A program made the position numbers and the translations under genes. Of a DNA stretch of 64,000 nucleotides, positions 53,953-63,372 are shown in pieces. The stretch is taken from NCBI GenBank assembly GCA_026182355.1, contig JAPFBL010000103.1:1798001-1862000 (forward strand), read 5' to 3'. The notes under the pieces are model-generated. The model had not been told where the DNA came from and did not search any database. It saw nothing but the letters and a program-made list of their open reading frames with translations. The DNA comes from Hermatobates lingyangjiaoensis. Its lineage: Eukaryota; Arthropoda; Insecta; Hemiptera; Hermatobatidae. Each line of letters starts with the position of its first letter. The stretch's first letter is position 1.

Positions 53953-54225
53953 AATATTGATATAGCTTCTCGACCACTGATTTTTTCAAGTTCACAGAAA
54001 GGGGGTTCTTTAGGATTTTGGTCATAAAAATTCAACTCCTGATTATATGCCGAAATTTCACCAAAAGTTGTTTGGCATTTTGTTGAAATGCCAACTTAAA
54101 CAAAATTCCATTTGGTTTAAATTGTTTTTTAGCCCTAAAATGCCAAACAACTTTTGGCGAAACGTCGGCATATAATCAGCAGTTGAATTTTTATGATCAA
54201 AATCCTCAAGAACCCCATCTGTAAA
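53953..54225. mobile_element. PLE-F3 inverted end pair
   Basis: Left arm TTGATATAGCTTCTCGACCA, GATTATATGCCGAAATTTCA; right arm GCCAAACAACTTTTGGCGAA, ACGTCGGCATATAATCAG. The right core has a good stem II (GCCAAA/TTTGGC), GAAA and CGTC; the box before it (CTAAAAT) is decayed. Same family as 29820-30007 and 37233-37862. Confidence 0.85.
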
Positions 54226-54875
54226 CGTAAATAAATTAATATATTAATTTATCAAAGTGATGTAATGCTATTTATTTTCAATTAATTATCACTTAATAAT
54301 AATGCACTGAAATTTGCACTTACAAAAATATTTTATATTTTAAGCGTCTAAATGTGATTACTATGTAAAACATTAATTTTATACATATACATTATTTTCA
54401 TAAACTAATTGAAATAAATTGGTAATAAATTGAAAATAAGAATTTAACATTATATTTAATGGCAATAAAATGTACCTACTAATTTATTTGGAGTTCATGT
54501 TTTTCAAAAAAATATATATTTTTAGATATACATAAATACTAAAACAATATTTAAACGAGGGAGTTTTTTCACAACGGGATGTAGAAGAAGGATTTAACTT
54601 GTGAAACCTATAACACTTACCTAAATTTTTTTACTTGATTTATGTCAAAAGTGCAATTTTATCGTTTTATGCACAAGACATTATCAATTTAAATTTTTAT
54701 AAAATATAATACAATTAAATGTGAACTTATTGTTTGTTTCCTTATCAATGACACCTTACTTTGTTTTTTCATGATATGCCATAACTAAGTGTCATTGTTT
54801 TATAACAATTTCTGATAAACATTCTTTTTTGCTTTAAAATTGTTATTAATTTTCTTTGTACGTAAAATTGGTTCT
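54226..54875. other. AT-rich DNA, no gene seen
   Basis: Nothing recognised. Confidence 0.5.
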
Positions 54876-55475
54876 TCAAATTTGAATAATATCAATATAA
54901 AGATAGGATTCTTTTTGTCCGATGTTTTAATTGCAGATTACTTTAAGTAAGATGATGCAACTACTAGTTGAAATTAACAAAATGATAACTGTTGTTAATT
55001 TTGATTAATATCAATATAAAGATAGGATTCTTTTTGTCAGATTTTTTAATTGCAGATTACTTTAAGTAAGATGATATAACTACTAGTTGAAATTAACAAA
55101 ATGATAACTGTTGTTAAATTTGATTAATATCAATATAAAGATAGGATTCTTTTTGTCAGATTTTTTAATTGCAGATTACTTTAAGTAAGATGATAAAACT
55201 ACTAGTTGAAATTAACAAAATGATAACTGTTGTTAAATTTGATTAATATCAATATAAAGATAGGATTCTTTTTGTCCGATTTTTTAATTGCAGATTACTT
55301 TAAGTAAGATGATACAACTACTAGTTGAAATTAACAAAATGATAACTGTTGTTAAATTTGATTAATATCAATATAAAGATAAGATTTTTTTTGTTCAATT
55401 TTTTAATTGCAGAGTACTTTAAGTAAGATGATATAACTACTAGTTGAAATTAACAAAATGATAATTGTTGTTAAT
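54876..55475 (+). repeat. 119-bp minisatellite, about 5 units
   Basis: The word ATCAATATAA begins at 54891, 55010, 55129, 55248 and 55367, an exact 119-bp period. Units share AGATAGGATTCTTTTTGT, TTTTTAATTGCAGATTACTT, AAGTAAGATGAT and ACTACTAGTTGAAATTAAC. They differ at only a few sites; the last is the most diverged. Each unit has TTGCAG|A like a splice acceptor. No coding frame. Confidence 0.95.
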
Positions 55476-55790
55476 AAGACAGGCTAGAGGGGTGTTTGAT
55501 GGGGAGGTGTGGGCGACTGTAGGACGAGGGTAAATGTTTGCAGCGAGCAGCACGTGGCAGGTCCGTGATCTCGACAGAGCTGCCATTCTCTGCTCAAATA
55601 GCATGTTGGTTTTGCATTTTACCTTCTAATCCCAAGTCCCTTCTCGTGGCCCTCGAGCCATCCTGCTGTTTCATTACCCCTAACCAATTATCTCACTTAG
55701 GTCACCTTGATCAAAAGGTCTCATCTTTAGTGAATTTAGCTCATAGGAAGTACATCTAAATTTAATGTTAAAAGGTTCCTGTCTTATATG
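55476..55790 (+). other. GC-richer segment with a short unrecognised frame
   Basis: Directly follows the minisatellite and is markedly less AT-rich. The frame 55538-55759 (73 codons, opened by a non-ATG codon) reads among others QLSHLGHLDQKVSSLVNLAH; I do not recognise it. It could be an exon, or the unique end of a transposon whose other part is the minisatellite. Confidence 0.3.
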
Positions 55791-56034
55791 TATACATTTA
55801 TAGTTAAATTATTATAGTTCCTTAACCATGAACATAAATATTAATGCATATACAACTGCTCCAACAAAACAACTCTTTATCAGCATACACATACACACAC
55901 AAAACACACAATGTAAACGAACAAAAAGGCTGTTTTCAGAAGCACGTTTCTAATAATTGCATATAAACTAAATGAATGAATCCATTTAAGAATGAAACCA
56001 TTAAGAAGAAATTTGTCACATTTTAAAAAAAGCT
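55791..56034. other. AT-rich spacer
   Basis: A CACACA patch near 55890; nothing else. Confidence 0.4.
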
Positions 56035-56520
56035 TCAGAGTTAAGATATCCAAGCACACTGATTGATCAAATTATGAATAAAACAAATCAGTTATTGAGA
56101 AGTGAAGTCAAAAAAGAACCCTATGCTGGAATTGTATTAGTCATCCCTTTCAGTATATCATTAAAAGATAATTAATCCAGTTTCTTTTAAAAATGTAATT
56201 ATTCTGTAACTTTTAGCATTGGTGTAAATTTATTACATAGGCTAGTGAATAACTGTAGCAAAGAAAAAGAAGAATGTGAGGACAGGATACCTTGCGGGAA
56301 TCGTGGGTCAACATATGTGGGCATACTAGAGAAATTTGCTTACTCGTATGAGACAACAATAATATGCTGCTAACAGACAACAATAGTCAAAGACTTTCTT
56401 CAGTGTATCATGAATATGAATCATCTATATTAATAAAATGGGAAAATGCAGAGCAACTGTTTTTCTTCTTTAGATCAAAGCAGCCAAACTATTTTAAGGT
56501 AAATTTTTAGTTGAGAGTAT
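56035..56520 (+). pseudogene. Decayed PLE linker and GIY-YIG endonuclease
   Basis: The plus strand reads IVLVIPFSISLKDN, then, after stops, NYSVTFSIGVNLLHRLVNNC, and DRIPCGNRGSTYVGI: the same linker-endonuclease order as in 18930-19532, with the YIG strand as YVG. Later pieces in another frame (FLQCIMN, NHLY) and stops at several points show decay. It lies 300 bp upstream of a PLE-A end (56820) in the same direction, so it may be the protein of group A. Confidence 0.72.
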
Positions 56521-56819
56521 AATTATACAAATGTGCAATTGAATAATATGAACTTTAATAATACTGGTTAGTCATCCTTTAGTTTCCTGTACTTTTTATA
56601 AGTTTTTTCTCTCTTTTTTTAAATTGTTTGCTGAAACTTTGTATGTTTTTGTTATCTGTTTTCATTACCCTCCTCTATACAATTCTATAATCTTATTACC
56701 GTTGTTTTATTTAATTTGTAGTCATTTTTGATAACAAAGGTATTTGGGAAAATATCTGTTCCTGATTTTTTCTTGTGATGTATATATACTTATGTATATA
56801 TCTTTTCAGTATATATAAT
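56521..56819. other. Probable PLE 3' untranslated region
   Basis: T-rich stretch between the endonuclease remnant and the PLE-A end; no frame. Confidence 0.4.
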
Positions 56820-57044
56820 GAACAAACCACAATATAAAATGAGAAAAGAAGACTAAGATCGTTCAACCGTAACAGGCGGTTTTTGTTAGGGTAAAAAACC
56901 CAAAGAAGAAAAACCCAAGTCGTTGGGCTTTTGACTCTGACGAAGACTGCCTCTTAAGGTTAGAAGCTCTTAGTCTTTTTTTCCCATTCCATATTGTGCT
57001 TTGATCACTGATTTTAATTTCATGTTGTTTATTGTGAAATCTTC
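56820..57044. mobile_element. PLE-A inverted end pair, diverged
   Basis: Left arm AACAAACCACAATATAAAAT, AAGATCGTTCAACCG. Right arm TTGACTCTGACGAAGACTGC, AAGGTTAGAAGCTCTTAGTC. The CTGACGA box is kept, but stem II and GAAA have changed. Confidence 0.83.
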
Positions 57045-57329
57045 TTAGCGATGAATACCATGTAGTTTACTGTCCTACATACATACTCCTATTACTGTCA
57101 TCTTTTTCCTCCTTCCTGTGAAAAAAATTAAAAATAAAATTAAAATATCTAAATAACTGTTTAAATAAAAAAGTAAGACCAAAATCTCTAATTCCTAAAT
57201 GTTTGATAAAAATTTATCAATGTCCCTTTGATAATTTCATTCTTTGGTACTGAAAAAACTTTGATACTGCAGCACATGCAATGACAGATAACGGCTTTGT
57301 TGGTTCGGTATTATAAGCTAGCCTTGAGC
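57045..57329. other. AT-rich spacer, no gene seen
   Basis: Nothing recognised. Confidence 0.45.
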
Positions 57330-57525
57330 AAGTAAGCTTTTGAATTTGTTATGATGACTGTAAAGTAGAAATGACAAATGTCCAATGTTTTTTATTAGTT
57401 TATAGCCCCGAGAATGTCTTAAAATAAAGAAGAAACGTTGGCAAAAAGGTGATTCCGTATATTAAACCTGACTAAATTTCAGGAAAAAGAATAAGTGATT
57501 ATATATATATATATATATATATATA
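57330..57525 (+). mobile_element. PLE-F2 end and (TA)n
   Basis: Close relative of 29615-29815: AGCAAGTAAGCTTTTGAATT, AAATGTCCAATGTTTTTTAT, TATAGCCCCGAGAATGTC, AAGAAACGTTGGCAAAAAGG, GATTCCGTATATTAAACC. An AT tract follows. Confidence 0.82.
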
Positions 57526-57526
57526 T

Positions 57527-57723
57527 AATCAAAACACAATAAGAAATGGGAAAACAAGACTAAGATCTTTTAACCGTAACATGCTTTAAAACAAGTTAAA
57601 AAGCCAACCGGGTTTTTGACTCTGACGGAGGACGCTTATTACGGTTGAAAGATGTTAGTAGTGTTTTCCCATTTCTTATTGTGGTTTGATGATTTCTTGT
57701 TATTTCACGTGTTTATGTGAAAC
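57527..57723. mobile_element. PLE-A inverted end pair
   Basis: Left arm ATCAAAACACAATAAGAAAT with the core partly replaced (ACATGCTTTAAAACAAG). Right arm TTGACTCTGACGGAGGACGC, GGTTGAAAGATGTTAGTAG, CACGTGTTTATGTGAAACC. Confidence 0.87.
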
Positions 57724-57753
57724 CATTAGTATATATATATACTATATATAAAA

Positions 57754-57949
57754 AGCTTTCACATAAACACGTGAAATAACAATCAATGATCAAACCACAA
57801 TAAGAAATGGGAAAACAAGACTAGGATCTTTCAACCGTAACAAGCGGTCTTCGTCAGAGTCAAAACCCAACTCTGACGAAGACCGCTTGTTACGGTTGAA
57901 AGATCTTAGTCTTGTTTTCCCATTTCTTATTGTGGTTTGATCATTGATA
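57754..57949. mobile_element. PLE-A inverted end pair, best-kept copy
   Basis: The two arms are nearly exact complements over about 93 bp with almost no centre (AAAACCCAACTCTGACG). Both cores carry CTCTGACGAAGACCGC, CGGTTGAAAGATC and TTAGTC (CCTAGTC in the left arm by one change). Short (TA)n lie on both sides. No frame at all, so the element depends on proteins from elsewhere. Confidence 0.93.
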
Positions 57950-57954
57950 TACTA

Positions 57955-58450
57955 TATATAGTTCAATGTACATAAAGAAACGTAGAGAAATTAAAAACAC
58001 ACTCTTACAGTCTCTAATTTTCGGTTGAACCATCTTCTGGAGAGATAAGAAAGGGAAACCAAGCGCACTGGTACAGAGACGGTTGGAGACCAACAATATT
58101 GCCACATACGCGCCCGGTCACAGAGAGTAAGGTAGACAAGATCAATTTAAGATTAAATTAAAATAGGAATATGAAAAATAATAATAAACACAAAAACAAA
58201 TAAAATAATATAATAATAAAAACTGAGGGATGAACAGAAGCAATGATACATAAATAAAAATTAAAATTTATGGACTAAGCTTTAATAAAAAATAGAGAAT
58301 AAGACTTAAAATAAAAGCATAAAAACTAGATGCACTGACAAGAAACTAATGAAATGAAGCATTATCTCTTAAGATTAAGGCCAGGTGCCTTACGTTTCTT
58401 TATGTACATTGAACTGTATTTGTCCGTTTTGGATCGTATTTATACTATAT
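57955..58450. mobile_element. PLE-H copy with inverted outer tips
   Basis: Left arm, minus strand: AGTTCAATGTACATAAAGAA, TCTAATTTTCGGTTGAACCA, TCTTCTGGAGAGATAAG. Then an A-rich internal part (58140-58370), and the outer tip again in plus orientation (CGTTTCTTTATGTACATTGA, ACTGTATTTGTCCG). The far side is cut before the core. Confidence 0.82.
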
Positions 58451-58454
58451 ATAC

Positions 58455-58745
58455 ACTTTTTGGATGAAAATACGATCCAAAATGGACAAATACAGTTCAA
58501 TGTACATAAAGAAACATAGAGAAATTAAAAACACACACTTACAGTCTTTAATTTTCGGTTGAACCGTCTTCTGGAGAGATAAGAGAGGGAAACCAAGCGC
58601 ACTGGTACAGAGACGGTTGGAGACTTGGTGCTAGGTTTCCCTCTCTTAACTCTCCTGAAGACGGTTCAACCGAAAATTAGAGACTTTACGTAAGTGTGTG
58701 TTTTTAATTTCTCTATGTTTCTTTATGTACATTGAACTATATATA
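58455..58745. mobile_element. PLE-H inverted end pair
   Basis: Second copy next to the first: GATCCAAAATGGACAAATAC, GTACATAAAGAAACATAG, then both arms with GGTTGAACCGTCTTCTGGAG and CTCCTGAAGACGGTTCAACC. The outer 58385-58450 tip of the first copy is an inverted match to 58460-58515, so the two copies also form a palindrome with each other around 58440. Confidence 0.87.
58651..58684 (+). ncRNA. Hammerhead-ribozyme-like core, PLE-H
   Basis: Stem I TCTC; CTGAAGA (58655-58661); extra C; hairpin GGT-TCA-ACC; GAAA (58672-58675); AT; TA; GAGA pairing with TCTC. A-AT-T is a 4-base palindrome as the helix III word. Confidence 0.65.
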
Positions 58746-59035
58746 TATACATATATTCTATTATTTTGTCTATTAATCTGTTAACTATGCTTGTCGCTTT
58801 ATTGACAATAGATGATATTCTTTTATTATAGATGATAACATTCAATAATCAGCTTTGTATTATTATTCCGTAATAACAATCTCGGTTTTAACCTAAAAGA
58901 CCCACATGATTATGGAATCGTTTATAATATCAAACAAACAAAAAGTGGCTGACACAGGTGAAAACAAAATTTACTTTTACAAAAAAAAATAATGCATGGA
59001 AATTTTTTTCATGAGTCTGATCCTGAGATTAGCTT
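58746..59035. other. AT-rich DNA, no gene seen
   Basis: Nothing recognised. Confidence 0.45.
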
Positions 59036-60462
59036 ACAGGACTCAATTATGTTGAAATATCACTCTTCTCTGACCGAGAGTGAAACGAAATTCACATTAA
59101 TTACCTTATCACTTATCACGCTCAAATATAATCGAGTATGATCTCCTATCTACCAATTATTTTTAAAATTCTAAAAAATAGAGCCAAACATTATACATTA
59201 TGAAGATATTTGCAACGCCATAAATCAGTTTGTTTTTTTAAAATTAAAAACATCACAACCACTTTGTTAAACGTTTATATCACACCGACATATAAAATGT
59301 ATTTTTTTTATAACACAAAATGTTGCTAAAACTATTTAGTATATTTGAATGTTTGTAAAATTTGATTCATAAAAACTATAACAATTTAAAATCTTAACAG
59401 AAACTTACACAACTAAAGCATTTATGATTATTATAAAGAAAATTTGCAAGTGTTTTACCTTTTTTATTAATGTAACAGAGGATGGTTAAACAAACCTAAT
59501 AAACTAATTCTAGAGAGTAAAAATGTATAGAAGTACATTCAATTGTTACTAAAATATTTCAACATCCGTCGAAAGACTTAGATAAATTTGGTTTCATGTT
59601 ATAAAGTATCTTTTTATACAAATCCTCTTTTTTTTTTAGATGATTATAATGTATGCTACACTGACAATTATTTAGTCGATAATTAGCCTTAATGCTTTCT
59701 CAGAGAATATTATAAATATTTGTCATCTAATAAATAAAAATAGAAGTTTGTAACAATGTTTAGTATGGAAAATTAGGCCACTTATAAAGAACAAGTGTGT
59801 CAACATAAATATTGTTTAAAGACAAATAAGACTAGTGTTACAGAATTGATAGTGAGGCATTATAATACTATTTTATCAATACGTATAATTACTTATCAAT
59901 ACATTTTGTATATTTGGCATGTTTTGACGTTTCAAACACTAATTGATATCATACTAGGCTCAAAAGGTCTTGAAACAAAACAAAATTATTTTAATTAGTG
60001 CAATAATAACTAATATATTAATTTGATGAAATGTAATTTTTCTGTAACTTTTAGTAGGGGTGGAATTAATTTCACAGGCTAGTGAATAACTGTAACTAAA
60101 AAAATCTGAAGTGGCCTACACTCAACTTTACTACAAGTAAACTTCTTGGATATATAATAAATAATGTCTCATTTAAGCATAATATAATAGTCTAAATGGG
60201 AGATGTTTATTAGTCTTTCATTCCTGAGGTAGTACAGATAGTAATTGATCGACTTATCAATAGATAAGCCTTTTTTGTGTGTCACACAATTAATTGATAT
60301 GCAATCATTAGTATAACTACAGGACTCAATTATGTTGAAATGTTACTCTTCTCTGACCGAGAGTTAAACGAAATTTACATCAATTACCTTATCACTTATC
60401 ACGCTCAAATATAATCGAGTATGATCTCCTATCTACCAATGATTTTTAAAATTATAAAAAAT
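59036..60462 (+). repeat. Pair of 145-bp direct repeats (59036-59180 and 60319-60462)
   Basis: Both copies contain ACAGGACTCAATTATGTTGA, CTTCTCTGACCGAGAGT and CGCTCAAATATAATCGAGTA, and differ at only about eight positions. They are 1.28 kb apart. Between them lies a small PLE linker scrap at 60028-60100 (plus-strand NFSVTFSRGG) and otherwise AT-rich DNA with no frame apart from 59795-59998, which has no recognised domain. Origin unknown. Confidence 0.8.
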
Positions 60463-60994
60463 AAATGTTCCTATATATATCACCCTGCAATATACAAGAT
60501 GTTTTTATGATTATCTGAATACACAAACAGACATTCATGTCCAATGTCCATTTCAATATGATTCTCTCATAGTCTACAAATAATATTTTTATAAATGAAT
60601 ATTATTTATTTTATCATACCAATAACAATAGTAAAAATCTTAAAAAACATTACTAAGATGTATTATCTTAGTGCATACAAACCTAATTAAAAACAGAATC
60701 GTCACAAGTACTGAACGTTCGGCTCCAATAATAGAAGGACACAAGATATAAATCAATCTGGAAAGACAATTAAAAATTAATCTGGAGCCAGAAACGTTGG
60801 TTAATGATAATAAAATTACATTAGTAGATAGTTGTAAATAATGACAAGCATTATGAATAACAAAAAAAATTGGAGAATTGCGATTTAGTGTGGCTAAAAA
60901 TACCAGAGAACAAAATTAGAAAAGGTATCTCGCAGTGTGAAAATAACACTGATTAAGAAGAAATTAAATGAAATATCTATAAATGAGAGTCTGT
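60463..60994. other. No gene recognised
   Basis: 60690-60980 is A-rich with several short plus-strand frames of Lys/Asn-rich protein, possibly a decayed retroelement middle part; not assignable. Confidence 0.3.
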
Positions 60995-61074
60995 TCCCTA
61001 AATATACATATATTATAATATATATATATATATATTTATTATATATATATATATATATATTTCTAAAAATTGTA

Positions 61075-61219
61075 TGCCAATTTCATGCTTGGTTACCTTT
61101 TTAGAGAGTTTCTCTAATGTCCTACAGGCTCTTCTCAGTTCCTCGGGGAATAAAATGATCAACTGGCCAAAACTTTTCTTTTTATAAATACACATTCTGA
61201 CACTATTCATATCTAACAC
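61075..61219 (-). pseudogene. PLE-E N-terminal protein piece (left arm)
   Basis: Starts at the ATG complementary to 61217-61219 (or the Met at MCIYKKKSFGQ) and reads LFPEELRRACRTLEKLSKKV, TKHEIGIQFLE, then runs into an AT repeat. The Leu/Lys-rich helix followed by H-x-x-x-F-L is the usual start of PLE polyproteins. Truncated by (TA)n. Confidence 0.7.
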
Positions 61220-61651
61220 TACTTAATAACTTAAGAACTTAATAACTAAATATTATTTTTTTAAATAAAACAACGACATGTTTCGGTCTCGTACACCATC
61301 ATCTGGCTAAGCTTACGACTAAAGCATATGGTGTATTACAATGTAATGTCACATCGTGTGAGAGTGAATGCACAAAACTGAACTATTCCTAGAACTCTAA
61401 GAACTTTGCTAAGAGTTCTTATTCTGCTAAGAATTTTAGCAGAGTTCCTATGTTATTCGCCAACGCCAATACTTAGTGCGAGGCACTGCAGGGCATGACC
61501 CACTACATAGCTGAAACCACCCCACCCCCTCTCATCAACCACCCAACAGATGTCTCAACCCCAACTAGGAATAGTTCAGTTTTGTGCATTGACTCTCACA
61601 CGATGTGATATTGCATTGTAATACGCTCTATACTTTAGTCGTAAGCTTAGC

Positions 61652-61682
61652 CTGATGATGGTCTACGAGACCGAAACATGTC
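61652..61682 (+). ncRNA. Hammerhead-ribozyme-like core, PLE-E
   Basis: CTGATGA (61652-61658); extra T; 5-bp hairpin GGTCT-ACG-AGACC; GAAA (61673-61676); CATG; TC. A-CATG-T is the palindrome ACATGT. Stem I is weak (TAGC with GTTG, two wobble pairs). The mirror copy at 61279-61318 on the minus strand has CAGATGA for CTGATGA. It is the most canonical catalytic core of the window. Confidence 0.72.
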
Positions 61683-61750
61683 GTTGTTTTATTTAAAAAA
61701 TAACATTTAGTTAGTTATTAAGTAGTGTTAGATAGAAACAGTGTCAGAAT

Positions 61751-61900
61751 GTGTATTTATGAAAAGAAAAGTTTAAACCAGTTGATTTTTTTATTTCCCG
61801 AGGAACTGAAAAGAGCCTGTAGGACATTAGAGAAACTCTCTAAAAAGGTAACCAAGCATGAAATTGGCATAACATTTTTAGAAAGATGTTTGCAAGAATG
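61751..61900 (+). pseudogene. PLE-E N-terminal protein piece (right arm)
   Basis: From the ATG at 61751: MCIYEKKSLNQLIFLFPEEL, KRACRTLEKLSKKVTKHEIG, ITFLERCLQE, then TGA and LLPTFTN in frame. The F-L-E-R-C followed by a P is typical of PLE N-termini. The stop falls inside that motif; (TA)n follows. Confidence 0.75.
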
Positions 61901-61918
61901 ATTGCTTCCAACCTTTAC

Positions 61919-62127
61919 TAATATATATATATATATATATAAAGCTTTCACATAAACACGTGAAATAACAATCAATGATCAAACCACAATAAGAAATGGG
62001 AATACAAGACTAAGATCTTTCAACCCAAAACCCAACAGTTGGGTTTTTGACTCTGACGAAGACCGCTTGTTACGGTTGAAAGATCTTAGTCTTGTTTCCC
62101 ATTTCTTATTGTGGTTTGATCATTGAT
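61919..62127. mobile_element. (TA)n and PLE-A inverted end pair
   Basis: (TA)n at 61919-61940. Left arm AAGCTTTCACATAAACACGT up to AAGATCTTTCAACC, where about 30 bp including the left core are missing. Right arm GACTCTGACGAAGACCGC, GGTTGAAAGATCTTAGTC with intact core, ending GGTTTGATCATTGAT at another (TA)n. Confidence 0.92.
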
Positions 62128-62140
62128 TTATATATATATA

Positions 62141-62194
<54 letters not shown>

Positions 62195-62207
62195 AGAGAG
62201 AGAGAGA
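62128..62207. repeat. (TA)n followed by (GA)n
   Basis: About 50 bp of AT dinucleotides, then GAGAGAGAGA with one break (62181-62207). Confidence 0.93.
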
Positions 62208-63177
62208 AAATACTTTATTCAATTTAACGAAAAATATAGCGCCAATATAATCATCTTATTTATAACGTTATAAATGTTATGAACAAGACATAACCTCCGA
62301 CTAGAAATATTGCCTCTGTCTTAATGAGTAGAACAGCGTAACTGGCCTGCTCATTTCCTACTTCATACTAAAGAAAAATATGTAAAAATAAATTATACAA
62401 GCTTTGCACTATGAACTGTCAGTTTTGGTAAAAACATTATATTTGATACAATTCTATTAATATATTCAGTTATCTCTAAACTCTACAGTTATGAGAATAT
62501 GTAAACCTAAAGTTATTAGTTAACTTCTTGTTCAGTAAACTATTATCTGATTATCTGTATAATTTTCATATGTTAAATCTGAACATGATTGGTTTTGAGT
62601 TTAAAATTTTGCAATATTTTCATTATTTGGACTGAGTAAAAATTTATTAAGTTATATTTTCAAGAAGAAATATTCTCAAAATTAATGCTTTTAGTGTGAT
62701 TTGAAATAATTGCAAAAGTGTATACTTTAGGGAGTTAGCAAGGAATTTCATCAACAACTTCATTAATAATTTCAAGATTGTTTTAAATAATGCAACTCCT
62801 ATTTGTAATTCTAATCACCCTCAACTCTGATCAAGTAGAAAGATAACAGTTATTTAATGAAGTTTTAATATTATATTAATGGAATCCACTAGGGATTAGT
62901 ATGTATAGAAATAAAAAATAAAAACAGATTTATTTTTTCAATGGTGCAATCTAACAATAGAGTTTTCTTTTATTAACGGTTCTAAACAGATAATTTTTTT
63001 TATTTATTTTTAATTTAGTTTATATTAAGTGTATAAACCATAAAATAATATACCTGTAGCTTTGAAAATATTAAAGATGTACTTGCCTTCAATTCCATAA
63101 GTTTTGACCAGCTCTTTTATCTTTTTTTGTGTTTGCATGGAAGAAAGGACCTTTCATGCTCAACATCATGAATTGCT
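62208..63177. other. AT-rich DNA, no gene seen
   Basis: Nothing recognised. Confidence 0.45.
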
Positions 63178-63372
63178 CTAGAGCAAGGAAATACAGTTGA
63201 GATGGAACAATTTCATGTCCAGCGGGTGAAATATATTTATATATATATTGTTAAATAACGCCCTATATTTGGCTTGTATCTGTTTCTTACACAATTTCCC
63301 CAGTTTCCGGAATTCCTTCCTCGTCTCTTCATTAAAACTATAAAGCTTATCACCAATATTGCTAGTCGACAT
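63178..63372 (-). pseudogene. PLE-E-type N-terminal piece, minus strand
   Basis: From the Met complementary to 63370-63372 it reads MSTSNIGDKLYSFNEETRKE, FRKLGKLCKKQIQAKYRALF, parallel to the N-terminus in 61751-61900 but clearly diverged. It then runs into a short TATA repeat and loses similarity. The ribozyme-like core at 63368-63400 stands directly upstream. Confidence 0.65.

Larger units (their letters stand above)
60995..61918. mobile_element. PLE-E inverted pair with two N-termini
   Basis: A head-to-head pair of 5' ends. Outward on the minus side: (TA)n at 61018-61062, N-terminal coding (61075-61219), untranslated leader, core. Outward on the plus side: core at 61652-61682, leader, N-terminal coding 61751-61900, (TA)n. 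Arms match over about 320 bp each; a 170-bp unique, GC-richer centre lies at 61396-61566. Coding points away from the centre on both sides, so each ribozyme end stands upstream of a protein start. Confidence 0.9.
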
